DNA of 64,000 nt from Nectonema munidae (Eukaryota > Nematomorpha > Nectonematoida > Nectonematidae). The notes beneath the pieces are model-generated. The model saw only the letters and a list, made by a program, of their open reading frames with translations, did no database searches and was not told the origin of the DNA. The position numbers were made by a program, and so were the translations under genes. The DNA is taken from positions 124,001 through 188,000 of the forward strand of contig JAUIRK010000305.1 in NCBI GenBank assembly GCA_030549495.1, written 5' to 3'. Below are positions 1 to 10,600 of the stretch, one piece after another; the stretch's first letter is position 1, and every line of letters begins with the position of its first letter.

Positions 1-378
1 AGATGTTTAATTCATTAACCTTGGCTATACGCACGAATATCCTTATAGCATGGTAGACGCACATATGGCAATTTACTCCATATGCTTTGTGATATGTAAA
101 AACTATATAAAACAAAAATCAATACTCGAAATAAATGATGTATACATAAATGACCGATCGTATTTTAATAGATTTTACAAACACACTCTCACACAAGCAC
201 TGGTATGGAATCACTCGTATCACACTTGCACACGATCATAAGTTATACATTCACTTGCACACAATCACTCGTACATGTACATTCGTACATACAGACAATA
301 TTAGAAATACCACACGTGCACACGCATACGTTTTTTTCTTTCCATTCTCTTATTTTGTTTTGATTTACAACAGAGTTT

Positions 379-1587
379 ATGAATTTTATAATGGAATCGG
401 ATGCCTCTACTTCTCTTTCTGAAAGATCTTCTTTTTTAAGCTTTTTTTCTGATGAAAGCTCTCAAAGTTCGGAATATGAAGAAGACATTGATGACAATTT
501 AATTTGCCCAGATCAAATTGATTACCCTAATGATAAAATATCTGCTATAAGAAAGATTCATGATCATTTTTATCACACTTTTTCCAACTTTTGGACTTCA
601 AATAAAGCCGTTACAATAGACGAGCAGTTGGTCAGCTTTAGAGGAGGCTGTAATATAAAGATATATGACCCTAAAAAGCCCGGCCATTATGGCCTTAAAT
701 TTTATCATCTAAATGATGCTGAAAGTTTTTATTTTCTCAAACCAGAAATTTACATCTCTGGTTTACCCAACAGAGAATATTTTTCTTCTAAGAACATCAT
801 CAAAAGATTTGTAACAGATGCAAATCAACCTGATGGCTGTGGCCTTTATATAGATAGATTTTTTACGTCCCATGAAGTTGCAGAGTGGGGACTTTTAAAA
901 AATATTACGATTTGTGGTACTGTTATGTCTTCTAGAAGATTTATTCCAAGAATTCTTCAGCCCTCTTATTTAAAATCTCTTCATCTAAATGAATGCGAAT
1001 CCCGTATTGTTTATTCTCGTCAAGCTTCTCTTTCCGCCTATATTCCTCGTAAACATGCAAAACGCAATTTTAAAGTTGTTTACATTCTTTCATCTCAACA
1101 CAGAAAAAAAGTCGAAATTTCTTCAGAGTATGATAAGCCTGAATCTCTAATAGAATACAACAAATACAAAGGCGGGGTCGACGTTGCGAATAGAATGGTC
1201 AAGCAATACCGGAGTTATAAACCTTGTAGAAGGTGGACTAGAGCAGCATTTGCAAGCTATCTTGATATGAGTGCTCTAAATGCTTTCATCATTGCGAAGT
1301 TCAATGCGCCTGACGACTACCCATCAATAAAAAGTAGTGGAAGAAAAATATTTATAAAACAATTGGCTATGCATTTGAGTGAGGAGTCCATGAAAATCAG
1401 ATCCCAAACCCCTCAAGTGAATCTGAAGACAAAAAATATTTTAAGTTTTTACGGATTTCACCAGGTTGACAGCTTAGAAACATCGAGTAGCCGAGGTTTC
1501 TGCAATATTTGTAAGCCCAAAAAAAGCAGAACAACGCGAAAGTGTAAAAAATGCCTTTTTTTATGTGTAAAAATCACACGAAATTAA
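379..1587 (+). CDS. piggyBac-family transposase, internally shortened
   Basis: This open frame of 402 residues encodes a DDD transposase that would cut and rejoin DNA at TTAA. All three catalytic aspartate contexts are visible: TIDEQLVSFRGG near residue 80, YIDRFFTSHEVAEWG near 157, and NKYKGGVDVANRM near 265. The C-terminus begins the family's cysteine-rich zinc finger (CNIC, then CKKC). Two things are odd. The acidic N-terminus runs almost straight into the block before the first aspartate, so roughly 100 or more residues of the usual N-terminal domain are missing. The zinc finger also leaves frame in a T-run near 1556-1562; in the next frame the remaining Cys and His residues continue for about 15 codons. 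The first ATG (379) is taken as start; the ATG at 391 is equally possible. Confidence 0.8.
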   Translation: MNFIMESDASTSLSERSSFLSFFSDESSQSSEYEEDIDDNLICPDQIDYPNDKISAIRKIHDHFYHTFSNFWTSNKAVTIDEQLVSFRGGCNIKIYDPKKPGHYGLKFYHLNDAESFYFLKPEIYISGLPNREYFSSKNIIKRFVTDANQPDGCGLYIDRFFTSHEVAEWGLLKNITICGTVMSSRRFIPRILQPSYLKSLHLNECESRIVYSRQASLSAYIPRKHAKRNFKVVYILSSQHRKKVEISSEYDKPESLIEYNKYKGGVDVANRMVKQYRSYKPCRRWTRAAFASYLDMSALNAFIIAKFNAPDDYPSIKSSGRKIFIKQLAMHLSEESMKIRSQTPQVNLKTKNILSFYGFHQVDSLETSSSRGFCNICKPKKSRTTRKCKKCLFLCVKITRN

Positions 1588-1639
1588 TCTGCGAAAATTG
1601 TATATGATTTTTTTTCTTCTTTGTAAATAAATTTTTTTA

Positions 1640-1981
1640 TATCATGTCCAAAATATATTTTTTCTTTAAAAATTTAACGCCATCTATAAAGTTTAAGTCA
1701 AAAAATGGTTTTTTAAAAATAATTTGAAAAAAGTTTTTCAGATAATAATTTTAGACATATTTCATAAAAAAATCATAAAATTGATTAAATTTACATGCTA
1801 ATTAAAAAATATATCATCTCAAAATGTATTTTTCTTAAAAAATTTAACGCCATCTATAAAGTTTAAGTCAAAAAAATGGTTTTTCAAAAATAATTTGAAA
1901 AAAGTTTTTCAGATGATAATTTTAGACATATTTCATAAAAGATCATAAAATTGATTAAATTTACATGCCAATTAAAAAATT
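1640..1981 (+). repeat. Two-copy tandem repeat, unit about 170 bp, in the piggyBac 3' part
   Basis: Two head-to-tail copies begin near 1640 and 1812. The block AATTTAACGCCATCTATAAA occurs at 1671 and again at 1841, giving a 170-bp period. The copies differ at only a few positions. They lie between the transposase stop and the right terminal repeat. Confidence 0.85.
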
Positions 1982-2114
1982 ACGATAATGAAAAAATTTT
2001 ACGCTATCGAGTTTTTAAATATTAGTATGGAGTAAATTGCCATATGTGCGTATAGCGAAGGTTAACTGAAAATAAGTGTTGTATTATAAATAATGTTGTG
2101 ACAACATTACAGCG

Positions 2115-2765
2115 CCGTTGAAAATTCGACTAGAGAAATTGTGTAATCGAGATGCCACAGCGGAAGGAGTTTTTGACTTTATAAATACTGAACTGAGTAA
2201 ACAAAGTTCACATTTTGCAAAAAAATTTATTCAGAGAAGAAATCTAAAGTTAGTTGGAATGCTGGAATATTTCAATCTAGGAAATAAATATAAAAGTTGT
2301 GATAAAGAAAGTGTTTTCCAACTAACTTTTTTCTTTTGTCTGAAAAAAAACTTGCTTATCAATACACATTTATGGTGATGAAAAAAGTTTTTTTTTGAAG
2401 AAATTGATTTAAATGAATCTTCCCAATCAGATATTGAAGAAAGCTGCAATGATGACGAAGTATTAAGCTTAAGGAATGACTAGAAAATACAATCGAAAGA
2501 ATGTATGAGAGAAAACTAAAGAAAATTTTGTGTTTGAAAGATGGGAGCACGAAATGGATATATATATATATATGAGGCATCAGAAAGCAATCTCATATTT
2601 CTTTTCTATAAAAAGCCTTGAAAACTATTCCTCCTACATCTGTTGAGTCTGAAAGAGCGTTTTCAGCCGCCAGTCTTTTTACAACAGGACAAGGCTCAGC
2701 GCCAAAAGAGAAAATTGTTTGGGTTTCCTTAAAAACTTCTAAAATACAAATAAAATTTTTTAATT
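2115..2765 (+). pseudogene. hAT-family transposase relic
   Basis: The 5' part reads as a hAT-like block with RRNLKLVGMLEYF. The 3' part, about 2610-2755, carries the C-terminal dimerisation signature PPTSVESERAFSAASLF. The frame between is broken and much of the protein is missing. It is a decayed DNA transposon rather than a host gene. No terminal repeats could be assigned. Confidence 0.65.
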
Positions 2766-2890
2766 TTTTTATGTTATGATAATGCGATATTTTTTGAGTG
2801 ATTGTGCTTAAGACTTTCACAAAGTGACTTCTTTTCCAGGATTATTTTTTTTCCGGGAAGAAAATATTGATGTAAAAACAGGAACCCTAG

Positions 2891-3029
2891 TTAACCCATT
2901 TACGACCAATGTTCCTATTTTGGAACATAAGTAATTTCATCTTCGTCTGCTTTTTTCAATGACTTTGAATATAAATCGTCTGCGTTTTTTTTAGATATCG
3001 TCTGCTTTGCTTAGTCTTAAATGGGTTAA
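2891..3029. mobile_element. TTAA MITE (piggyBac-type), copy 1
   Basis: This 139-bp element has TTAA at both ends and inverted tips, TTAACCCATTTACGACC against GTCTTAAATGGGTTAA. A subterminal palindrome (TGTTCCTATTTTGGAACA) and three CGTCTGC motifs follow. It is very similar to the copies at 11844 and 52398. Confidence 0.85.
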
Positions 3030-3185
3030 TAGTCATTAGTTCCTTCCGTCAAACACCACTTCATACATTCAGCTTATGGATGCGGGGATCATTAAAAGTT
3101 TCATAGACCATACAGAAGATTAGAAACCCGTTACTACAGCAGCTGTTGAAAACGAGCAGCCTTTAACATACACATCACGACAATA

Positions 3186-3415
3186 TACACACAACAAGCC
3201 ATGAACAAGAGCAAATCACTAGGACCAGATCAAATCGCTAGCATACACATCAAACATATCGGACCCAAAGCGCAATCTCCTTACACGGATCTTCAACACT
3301 GCTCTAAATAATACAATTACATATATATGGAAATCATCTATTATACTACTGATCCCTAAACCACAGAAAAAGCTTCCTACATACCAATTTCTCTCCTATC
3401 ACATGAAGCCAGAGG
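3186..3415 (+). pseudogene. LINE reverse-transcriptase fragment
   Basis: The plus strand reads NKSKSLGPDQIASIHIKH followed by LLTRIFNTALNN and IWKSSIILLIPKPQKKLP, with frame changes. This is the N-terminal part of a non-LTR reverse transcriptase (the S-x-GPD to WK..IIPIPKP region). Only this piece remains. Confidence 0.6.
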
Positions 3416-3792
3416 TTTAGAAAAAAACATTCTCCACAACACAGAATTGTGTTAAGATTATTATCGTAAAAACTAGATCCTCTACCATAAACAAAGTACA
3501 TTTGACTAAAATGCTCTGCAGTTAAATTATAAAATCGTACCGTTGTACGCATCAGGATCAACCACGACTGGAGCCTGAGTATTTTGATTTCTAAATAAAA
3601 CATTTTAAAGAAAGTTGAGGAATGATCTTATGGCTTACTTGTGATGCGTATACTCATTTTGTATCATGGTTATAACGTCAAATCCTAAACAATTAAAGTG
3701 CGGTATATTATAAATAAAATGAAAGGATGAACATTAAAACGGTAATATTGCCTTTCGTGCAGGAATAATAAAAACAAAAACATTTGTTTACA

Positions 3793-3997
3793 TACATTTT
3801 AAAGCATGTTTTTCACGGACTATACAAGGGAAGGAGAACCACCTACAACCTTATGGACCATAAAGTGTCGCTTAATACGGCAAATGTAATATATAAATAT
3901 TACATTTTAAAGCATGTTTTTCACGGACTATACAAGGGAAGGAGAACCACCTACAACCTTATGGACCATAAAGTGTCGCTTAATACGGCTTTTGATA
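3793..3997 (+). repeat. Exact tandem duplication, period 108 bp
   Basis: A block of about 96 bp starting ACATTTTAAAGCATG at 3794 recurs identically from 3902. The copies are separated by a short AT spacer. The 83-codon open frame here results only from the duplication. Confidence 0.9.
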
Positions 3998-4369
3998 TAT
4001 ATATATTCTCATATGTGGGCTATAAATCCAATTGAAATTAAGAAAAAGACAGTATTCTTTTCTTGAATATGGTTTGAAAATCCACGTCTTTGATAAAAAT
4101 CAGTTCGTTGAGAACACAGTTCACAGGTGAGCATTTTAAGGAGCAATTAAAACTAGGAAATTTGGTTATGAAATCAAAATGCTTTCTCAAAATAATTCGT
4201 TAGTTAGTATAAAAAGTACAGACTCGCGTCTATTAAACATTTGAAAACGTTATATTCTTTATAGTTTATAAGATTATTACTTCTTACTTGAACAACGAAC
4301 CTAATTACTGGGTTAAGAGTTAAGACCAGAGTCGAATTTAATATGATCGCTTGCCTTTATAATTTTTTA

Positions 4370-4575
4370 ATACAAATCGCCTGCTTAAAAACTTTGCTTT
4401 TTCAGAAGCAGACTGCTAAGGCTAACAAAGTGGCACGCCCAAGTTATGTAGTTTCTCACATTCTCGCTCGCAGGATGAAACGTTTTGTGGATGGAGACTC
4501 ATCAAAGAGTGTCGTCGTCTTGTTGCTGTAGCTGACTCCATCTGCCTAGAACACCGTTCAGTTGAATTTACTTAG
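4370..4575 (+). pseudogene. hAT (ZBED/GTF2IRD2-like) transposase fragment
   Basis: The stretch ARPSYVVSHILARRMKRFVDG matches the block before the RNase H fold in Buster/ZBED-type hAT transposases (S-Y-x-V-A-x-x-I-A-K...KPFxDGE). The continuation IKECRRLVAVADSIC lies in a shifted frame. It is a short relic just 3' of the Tudor gene. Confidence 0.5.
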
Positions 4576-4634
4576 AATTTAAAGATGCAACACAACTAAC
4601 GAAGTTTAAGGGTCTTCTTAAAAGTAAAAAAATA

Positions 4635-7600
4635 TTAAATGTATTTACCCGAAGAAGTTTTCAAGGATGTGATTTCATAACAACTATTATCAGGCTTGAT
4701 AAGAGAAAATTCGGCCTCACAACTCGACGAAAAAATTTCTTTCACCTTTTTATTGCAAATATCATATAATTTAGAATCTATGTTATCTATCAATTCCAAT
4801 TGCATCGAATTTAGTCTGCATTTATTAGCCTGAAATGAAAAAACAAATTAAATGATTTGGAAAAAGAAAAGGTTTTTTACCAGTTTTGGGAGTTTAGAAA
4901 AATTAGTCTTGATTTTGCGGATATCATTGAAATTAACCAAGTCCTGATTTCCATAATCAATAAAGAATACTTTGTACTTTTTATTCTCCATATCTACGGA
5001 TAAAATCTCGGATCTATACCACTCAGAATCTTCACTAAATTTAGCAGCAACTAATTCTCCAGCAACACAACGAAAATTTGGGTTAGGATTGCCTTATTTT
5101 GAAAATAACAATCATGAAGACGTAAGAAAAAAATGAAACTAACTTGATTCGCAGTATTCTTTTATGGATGGCTGAAATTTACTGTAAAAGTTTTTTAGAA
5201 TAAAATCATCAACCTTCATAACATACATCTCCCTTAGAGAAACATAGTTTGTAATGATGACCTGCATTTAAAAGTAGAAAAATGCACGAATTATGTAAGG
5301 CTAAACAAAATGCAAAAAGCCAACCATTACTTTGATATTCTTCCCTAATGTTAGCTCAAAGAAAGGCACGTCCTTACAAAAAATAGGCATTTCAGAGACT
5401 TCATCTACTTTTTGTGTATCCACTTCTTCTTCTTCTTCTTCAATAACGGGTTTCCTTTCTTCAATAACGGGGTTCTTTTCTCCAATCGTTGATTTATTCT
5501 CTTCAATTTCGGAGTAAGGATCAAATTTGCCCTGAAATGTAAGAACGCGTAAAATACCATAAGAATGAAAAACAATGGAAAAGGATTTAGTAGTAATTAG
5601 CACTCTAAACGAAAATTAAGTAGTGTTTCAAAAATAAATTGTGATCAAAACATCCTATAGGTCTGTTATTCTTTATGCAATATATTTTAAAATAACGGTT
5701 ATTACAAAATATTTAAATTTAATACTCTTGGCATAGCTAGTTTAATATTAATTTTTCTATTAGCAAGTTCGTAGAAGGATTTCTTAAGAACATTTTCACA
5801 GGATTCAGAATCACGAAATGAAATAAAACCAAATCCTCTGGATTTCTTAGTTTTTGGATCTTTCGAAACAAAACAATCCTTGATTACTCCAAATTTAGAA
5901 AAATAATTCTTTAGCTCTTGTTCAGTTGTGTTCACATGCAAATTCCCGATAAAAATTTTCTTTTGACTTGCATTCTAAAATAAATGTTATGTGATCAAGA
6001 CAAAATATGGATATATAGATTTGGTGGTACGGATGGGGCATTAAATTCGAATATAAATTAACCCATTAAGTCCCAATGTTCCCATTTGGGAACATAAGTA
6101 ATTTCATTTTCGCTTGCTTTTTTCAATGACTTTGAATATAAATCGTCTGCGTTTTTTTAGAAATCGTCTGATTTCTATGGTACTTAATGGGTTAAGCAGG
6201 GATGATTGAAAAATTTATCGTGTAAGAAATTGTAAATAAGTGAATTTTCGCCAACATCTGCTTTATCAAACAAACGCAAAGAGACAATGGAGCAAAGAGG
6301 AGTGTTTAGTGTAGGAGGTTGCCAACTATCCAATAAATACATTCTTTTACCCAATAAATTGTTCACTCTCTATCCCTGCTGAAAATACAAATGACCTTAG
6401 GGGTTACAACTCAGACTAAATCTAGGTTTGATTTACATTTTGTTAAAATAACTAAAGGCTATGATATTATATCAGCTAAAAATGTAAGTAAAAATTCAAT
6501 GACCAATTTACACTTTGCATAGGACAAAGAAAGAGCGTCCCTACAGAGAGCAACGCCAGCCAAAAAATATGCATACCTACTAATCCAAGTTAAAATGTGT
6601 CCCCCTTAAGAACCTAGTCTCGGAATTTGTAGAACAGAGTTGATATTTCTATTCAACCATTGCATTTTAGAACAATATGAAACATTTATTCTAAATTTTA
6701 CTGTGGTATTTGAACTTTGGATCAGAATTTAGCATTTTCTATAAATAACAAAACTTCAACTTCATGACGTTGAATATACAGCCTTTCTTCATCGTGACAA
6801 ATCTTATTAAGCTCATTTACATTCAAAATTTTACCATTAGACAAGCTAGCCGAAATGATAGAGCATATTTTATGAAGCATTCTTGGCATTTATTGCAGAA
6901 AATCAAGTTACACTTAAATCCTTTGTTCAAAAGGCACTTTTAGAAACTGAAGCAGCTTGTATTTGAGTCAACCCTTTTGTCTTCATCATAATCTGTAAAT
7001 TACCCTTAATTTCAACTTCTGACTTACGTTATTCTAGCTTTGTTTAAAGTTAGAACCTTGATATGTACATGTTAGCAAATCCTAAATATGAAGAATCACT
7101 CTTTCTTGCCTTCTTTTATATAAACTTCAGTTTCCCTCTCATATTCTAACGATTTAAATGATATGTAAGTACAGCGAGATAATGCAGAACTGAATAGGTA
7201 AGAATGTTCTTTATGTATCAAGAACTGCTTGGCGTTCAAAGATATCTTAGATCACATTTTTTAGCATAAATATAACTCAAATTCCTACATAATTTATATA
7301 TTAGGTTGTTACTCCGATAAAACAAAGTGTCTTACCATTTTTCATTTTATCTTGTGCTTGATTGATTTCATCCTCAGTCACTTTCTCATAAGGTTTTTCG
7401 ATTTCCATATATCCAATTCTTTTAGGTTTGAAAGTTTATTTTATTCCTCATTTTCGTAATCTTGCACAACACAAATTTTTCACATGCTAAACATGTCACT
7501 TAGTTATCTATATTTTTATAAACAGGATTTCTTAAACATCTTTTCTCTAATTTGTTTTGCAAGTTTAAAACTTTGTTTATTCCAAATACTTAAGCAAGCT

Positions 7601-10600
7601 TCTATAAAGTTTTCTTAATCGTTTGCATTTTGTATTTATGTATATAGATAAGTTATGACATCTTAAATGCGTGTCATTTGTCTTTCGTAAGCTTCGCTCT
7701 ATCTCGATTTCAAAACCTAGTTCTTTTCTTGGAAAAGGGTGGAAATTTTTTCAATTGGCAAACGAAATTCAACTTTTTAAGGGATTATCAAAAAAATTAT
7801 GAAATTATTTCCAAATATTTTGAGAAAAATGTGTAAAAACATATATTTAGAATTAGGTTATATTGTTGTTGTAGTTACCCCTGAGATTACGCTATCTCAT
7901 TATGTCAGTCAAATAAAAGTCATTTTTATTTGAGAATGAGTGAGTATTTCCTTTGCAGGGATGTGATTCACAGGGAAAGAAGAATTTTTGTTAAACATTT
8001 GCAGCAGCAGCGATAAAAAGTGTAAATTGAGCGAACCTACATATAAAAGCCAACGTTAGGTACTACTAGCTTCTACATATGGCGTGTAGTTTTTAGATCC
8101 AAGTTATTTCCTCCATAATAGTTTCTGCCTTCGCTCTACTTAAAAGTGCTGTCAAATATTAACAAAGACACATTTTTATTTAAAAGGAGTATGTTTTGAC
8201 ACAAACAATTTGAAACCAGAATATTCTGGAATTAGAGATGAAACGACTTCTTTTATATTTGATTAAAAGATTTTTTGTAATAACAAAAAACATTTTTGAT
8301 AGAATTAAAATTTCAACAAATTAGGATGAAACATTTTGTGGAAAGTTTTACACAAAAAATAAATAAAGACAAAGAAAAAAGAATTTTAAAATAGTTTTAA
8401 AACTTGAAAAATAAAAAATCTCACGTCATTTCTTTCAAATTGGAAATCGGCATCAATTTTTAACCGAAATTTATTATTAAGGTGATAAATATCTATGAAA
8501 TACTTGATATCTTTAAAAATCGGTAGGATATAATCGATTCTCCCTTTTAAAGTGAAAATCAAAAAATCGGTTGTGCAAATAATATTCAATCAAATAAAAT
8601 TATATTTGATGAAAAGAACACTGTAGTTGAAAAATATTTATACTTCAATTCTAGCAAACAATTTCTAGATTTTGAGCACTAGTGAACTAGGAGTTAGGAG
8701 AGATAACTAGGTTTTTTGTTCAATCAATACCCCACGGTTATCTTTAGAACAAAGAACAAAGGCAAGATGTAAATTTAAAAAAACTGTCGTTTTAGTCATT
8801 GAATGTTTTTTGATGTTCACTTATTTTGTCTATTTTCTTAGTCCTTATTTCAAATACAAGTTTTTGAATTTTTTGTTTTCAAATGATATAACCTCTGATC
8901 ATCCCAATGTTCCAAAATAGGAACATATCAAAAATAGTAGTAAAAATTATTTTTCCTTATTTAGATGTATATTTTTAACTTATTAAATCAAAAAAACCCG
9001 GAAAATAGGCTCTATCAAATAAAAACATAATTTTTTATTAACTTGGGAACTAATGGGTCAAAAAACTTGAAGCGAAAGTAAACCAAGAATAAAAAAACAT
9101 GTCAAAACATAAATCATTCTAGACTGACGACTACCTTAGCTTATAAACTTAGCTGTATAACATTTTTCCATTACTAGTAAAGCAACAAAAGCACATCATT
9201 ATTACTCGATGTAACTCTTCCATGTAATCACCCATATTTTTCTTGCTTGCTTGCATTACCATTGTTATCGAGACCTTTAAGTTTCTTACATAAAAAGAGT
9301 GTTCTCATTTAAAATAGAATCTAAGCCGAGCATCGCTTCTGTGAAGAAATTAAAAGAAGAAAATAATCTTTATCAAGAGCAGACTAAATTATTTGGTATA
9401 CTTGAAAAAAATTAGCTCTCAAAAAAATATTTCTTTGCATAGTTGTAATTCATTTTCATTTTCTACTTCACTATCGTAGCAATAACTACATGATAATACA
9501 TTGATCGAAAATCAATCGAAAGGAAAATCAACTTGAATCATTGATCGGAAACCAACTAGTGCATTTCAAACAGAAAAAAATTAAAAAGGAATAAACTTCA
9601 ACATAGACAACTCAGAATTTTAGGGTATGGAGTATAAACATTATAAAAAATGAGTATTGGGTTTGATAAATAGATAAACAATTACAACAAAATAAGTAGT
9701 ACCTTGTGAATATAAATGCAAATAAAAGAAATGTGGACTATTCGCATTGCATGAAATACAATATTGGATAAAAAAGTGTTTTAAAAAACGTCTACTATTT
9801 GCTATAGTTGAAAAAAAAAGAAAATAATTTACAGCAAAAGATTCCATATTATAATGACATTCGAAGCTTTTATTTATTTCAGCACAAAGATCAGTGGTGG
9901 GTGTAGGAGAATCTTCTTTTTCACTGACATCATTGGATAACTTGCTGTTTAGTGGAGTATTTGGAGTAGATTTGCTGATACAATCGTTGTCTCGATCGGT
10001 GGTTTGTAAATTTTTTTGTTGAAGGGAAGAGCGTCTACAAAGCTATGCAACTAAAGAAGGAAATAATTGAATAAAAGTAATCAAACCGAATTTCAGTTTT
10101 ATTTTCATTCGAAGCACACATCCTTTGGTGTGTGGACCAATCTTTTTTTTGGCACTTTTTTGAACAATAAAAGGATTTGGAACACGCCATACACATCAAA
10201 GATGCTTCAAAAAAATAAAGCAAAAATGAGAAAAACATGAAAAAAAGGTAAAAGCAAAATTACCTTCGTCATTGCATGCAAAGCACTCAATAAGTTTCAA
10301 TGATGGTAGAGAATTCTAAAAAATTGAAGTAGACATTTGCTTATCAAGGAAAAACGATTATACAGGAACGAGAATTGTATCTGAAGGGTGTCATAAACAC
10401 CTACTAACTTATAACTGAACAACGCCATAAACAAGTTTTGAATTAGAGAAGGCAAAAATTATTGACCACATTTGTCAACTCAAGTGTGGTCAATTTCAGT
10501 TACATTTTTAAAGAAACTTAAGATACAAAATTTGACATGGGTTAATTTGAAAATAAGATATCTACACAAAAGCCTTACTATATTAAAATGATACACAATT

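Larger units (their letters stand above)
15..2065 (+). mobile_element. piggyBac DNA transposon, near full length in outline
   Basis: The element is bounded by TTAA at 15-18 and 2062-2065, the piggyBac target site. Just inside, the two ends match as inverted repeats: CCTTGGCTATACGCAC on the left and, on the reverse complement of the right, CCTTCGCTATACGCAC. A second shared block, GCACATATGGCAATTTACTC, continues directly at the right end. On the left it is separated from the tip by about 24 extra bases. The element encodes one transposase (379-1587). The match between ends suggests it is fairly young, but the transposase is internally shortened, so it was probably mobilised in trans if at all. 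Confidence 0.87.
6200..9830. other. Long intron of the Tudor gene; no firm coding exon apart from 7336-7408
   Basis: On the minus strand, 6800-6890 is open for about 55 codons (MPRMLHKICSIISASL...). A segment at about 8560-8434 (RIDYILPIFKDIKYFIDIYH) has plausible splice borders. Neither could be placed in phase. The rest is AT-rich sequence in which I see nothing. Confidence 0.35.

Noticed and set aside
3784-4035. 83-codon frame at the duplication
   Set aside because: Its length is due only to the duplicated 108-bp unit; no recognisable protein.
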